In this document: one piece after another, positions 4,140 to 5,165 of the stretch
How positions within the stretch are numbered: position 1 is the first letter of the stretch
Layout: each line of letters starts with the position of its first letter
Assembly (NCBI GenBank): GCA_026996985.1
Contig: JALWJR010000060.1
Coordinates: forward strand, 530-5,694
From: Candidatus Kaiserbacteria bacterium
GTDB taxonomy: Bacteria; Patescibacteriota; Minisyncoccia; Phycocordibacterales; UBA2100
DNA length: 5,165 nucleotides
Direction: 5' to 3'
Program-made: the position numbers and the translations under genes
Notes under the pieces: generated by a model
Seen by the model: the letters and a program-made list of their open reading frames with translations, nothing else
What the model was told of the DNA's origin: nothing
Database searches by the model: none

Positions 4140-5126
4140 TTACCATACAAAAATTGCCCACCATGGTTTTTTGATGTCTTTTATTTGCCCGTTTTCATCA
4201 AGCTCCGCCTCCTCTTCAAGCTCCACTTCAAACAAGAAAAATAATCTTTTCTTTTGAACTCTTTTTACCTTTGCCTTGTCGCCTTCTACCTTGAGCTTCC
4301 AGCCTTCTTTTTGAATTTTTTCTTTTGCTTTTGCAAGTTTTTCTATCTCTTGCTCCGGCAATTGCTCCACCCCGTCACAGTTTGCGCAAGGGATTTTGTT
4401 TTCAAGAATTTCTTGCAAAACTTTTTTAGCAGTTTCGCTTTTAAATCTTTTTTCAAACGGAAAAGGGTTTGAGCGAACCTCACTAGTATTTCTTATTGCA
4501 TTAGTGGTAGTATTATGTTTGTCAATGTCTGACCTTCTTTCATTTTCGTATTCGTGATTCTTTAATCTGCGTTGATATTTTAAATGCATTGTTTTTCTTT
4601 CTGTTTCGTTTTCTAATTCAAGCTCTGCTTCAGGACCTGCAGCATTTTCTTTTTTGCCTGCACTGCTTTCATCCACAACCCCAAGAGGTATTGGCTTTGC
4701 GCTCCTCATTCTCTCCGGCGTCCAGTAATCTTGAACTCTTTTCGGTGAAATGCTGTTCGGTCTTGTGCCTTCTTGCATGATAACTCTTGCCTGCGCATCG
4801 GTAACAAGTATTCTTTGCAAAGCCATAATTGCCGCTTGCGCTTTTTGAGGGTCAATGCCGGCTGATGCAATTCTTTTGTCTTTCATGATGTCATCAATGC
4901 CGTCTATTTTGCAGAATATATCCGTTGCGCCTTTTGGTTCATCTTCTGCACCAACTGCAGGATCTGTAGCGGATTTGCATTCCGTCAACTCTACTATCAA
5001 CTCAGCTTGCATTTTGGTAAGTTTTGCTTCTTTTGCTATCGCTTCAATGAGTTCCGCTTTATTCATCGCAAAAGAAACATTTGCCACTAACAAGAAAGAA
5101 ATTGTTGCAAATAATGTTTTTTTCAT
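4140..5126 (-). CDS. Secreted mosaic protein with HU-like N-terminal segment
   Basis: The function is unknown. The 328-residue product begins with a clear signal peptide (KK, hydrophobic residues 5-16, probable cleavage after SFA at residue 20). The predicted mature N-terminus, MNKAELIEAIAKEAKLTK (21-38) plus MQAELIVELTE, closely resembles the first two helices of bacterial HU, but HU's beta-saddle and DNA-binding arm are absent. DIFCKIDGID (69-78) faintly recalls the start of Hcp tube proteins. DYWTPERMRSAKPIP (133-147) resembles a linker motif known from secreted proteases, yet no protease domain follows. Residues about 156-225 are charged and low-complexity. A helical region then carries a CANC pair (247-250), followed by a predicted strand-rich tail ending in KKPWWAIFVW. 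There are four cysteines (50, 72, 247, 250). The start is supported by AGGTGG (5130-5135), only 3 nt before the ATG. No Shine-Dalgarno site precedes Met21, arguing against a cytoplasmic HU form. The promoter is probably cut off by the window end. Confidence 0.8.
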   Translation of the reverse strand: MKKTLFATISFLLVANVSFAMNKAELIEAIAKEAKLTKMQAELIVELTECKSATDPAVGAEDEPKGATDIFCKIDGIDDIMKDKRIASAGIDPQKAQAAIMALQRILVTDAQARVIMQEGTRPNSISPKRVQDYWTPERMRSAKPIPLGVVDESSAGKKENAAGPEAELELENETERKTMHLKYQRRLKNHEYENERRSDIDKHNTTTNAIRNTSEVRSNPFPFEKRFKSETAKKVLQEILENKIPCANCDGVEQLPEQEIEKLAKAKEKIQKEGWKLKVEGDKAKVKRVQKKRLFFLFEVELEEEAELDENGQIKDIKKPWWAIFVW

Positions 5127-5136
5127 AAGCCACCTG

Positions 5137-5154
5137 GTTATTTAATAAAATAAC
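5137..5154. promoter_or_regulatory. AT-rich inverted repeat upstream of the secreted-protein gene
   Basis: GTTATTT (5137-5143) and AAATAAC (5148-5154) form a perfect 7-bp inverted repeat with a 4-bp centre, ending one base from the Shine-Dalgarno site of the secreted-protein gene. It could be an operator or a leader hairpin affecting ribosome access. It is AT-rich and short, so chance remains possible. Confidence 0.3.
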
Positions 5155-5165
5155 TACAATAATTT

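Noticed and set aside
4855..5145. Plus-strand frame of 96 codons opposite the secreted-protein gene
   Set aside because: It lies entirely antisense to the signal peptide and HU-like region and has no ribosome site or family resemblance.

Overview
The window is bacterial DNA using the standard code, with five protein genes and one tRNA gene. On the minus strand, from high to low coordinate, lie a secreted mosaic protein (4140-5126), orotidine-5'-phosphate decarboxylase pyrF (3369-4043), tRNA-Arg(UCG) (3208-3280), the CCA-adding enzyme cca (945-2426) and a small lipoprotein (297-701). One small gene of unknown function (2599-2910) lies on the plus strand, diverging from cca. The mix of ordinary housekeeping genes, a tRNA without an encoded CCA tail, a lone pyrF and lineage-specific secreted or unknown proteins would suit an uncultivated, reduced-genome bacterium, possibly Patescibacteria/CPR-like. 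No marker in the window settles the lineage.

Region by region: 1-255 has no gene, but starts with a probable plus-strand terminator belonging to a gene outside the window. 256-701 is a complete lipoprotein unit with a strong Shine-Dalgarno site and a strong terminator. It looks like the small beta-sandwich lipoproteins encoded by many tailed phages, and by eye its DNA is more GC-rich than the neighbouring genes. 702-944 is a possibly structured leader or spacer. 945-2426 is a full-length cca with an HD domain; its promoter sits so close to the ATG that the mRNA is probably leaderless. The 172-bp divergent intergenic region (2427-2598) carries the cca promoter and the promoter of the 103-residue protein, the latter overlapped by an inverted repeat. 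2911-3207 has no protein gene, but contains a bidirectional terminator, a 13-bp inverted repeat and a GC-rich hairpin whose loop is complementary to a nearby segment. pyrF has its own promoter, Shine-Dalgarno site and terminator. The last gene encodes an exported protein whose mature N-terminus looks like the first two helices of the DNA-binding protein HU.

The one clear functional link is that the tRNA-Arg lacks a genomic CCA, so it needs the CCA-adding enzyme encoded less than 1 kb away. Most genes seem to be separate transcription units. The main oddities are the HU-like secreted mosaic, the phage-type lipoprotein beside housekeeping genes, the probable leaderless cca transcript and the structured DNA just 3' of the tRNA. 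I found no CRISPR array, transposase, integrase or rRNA.
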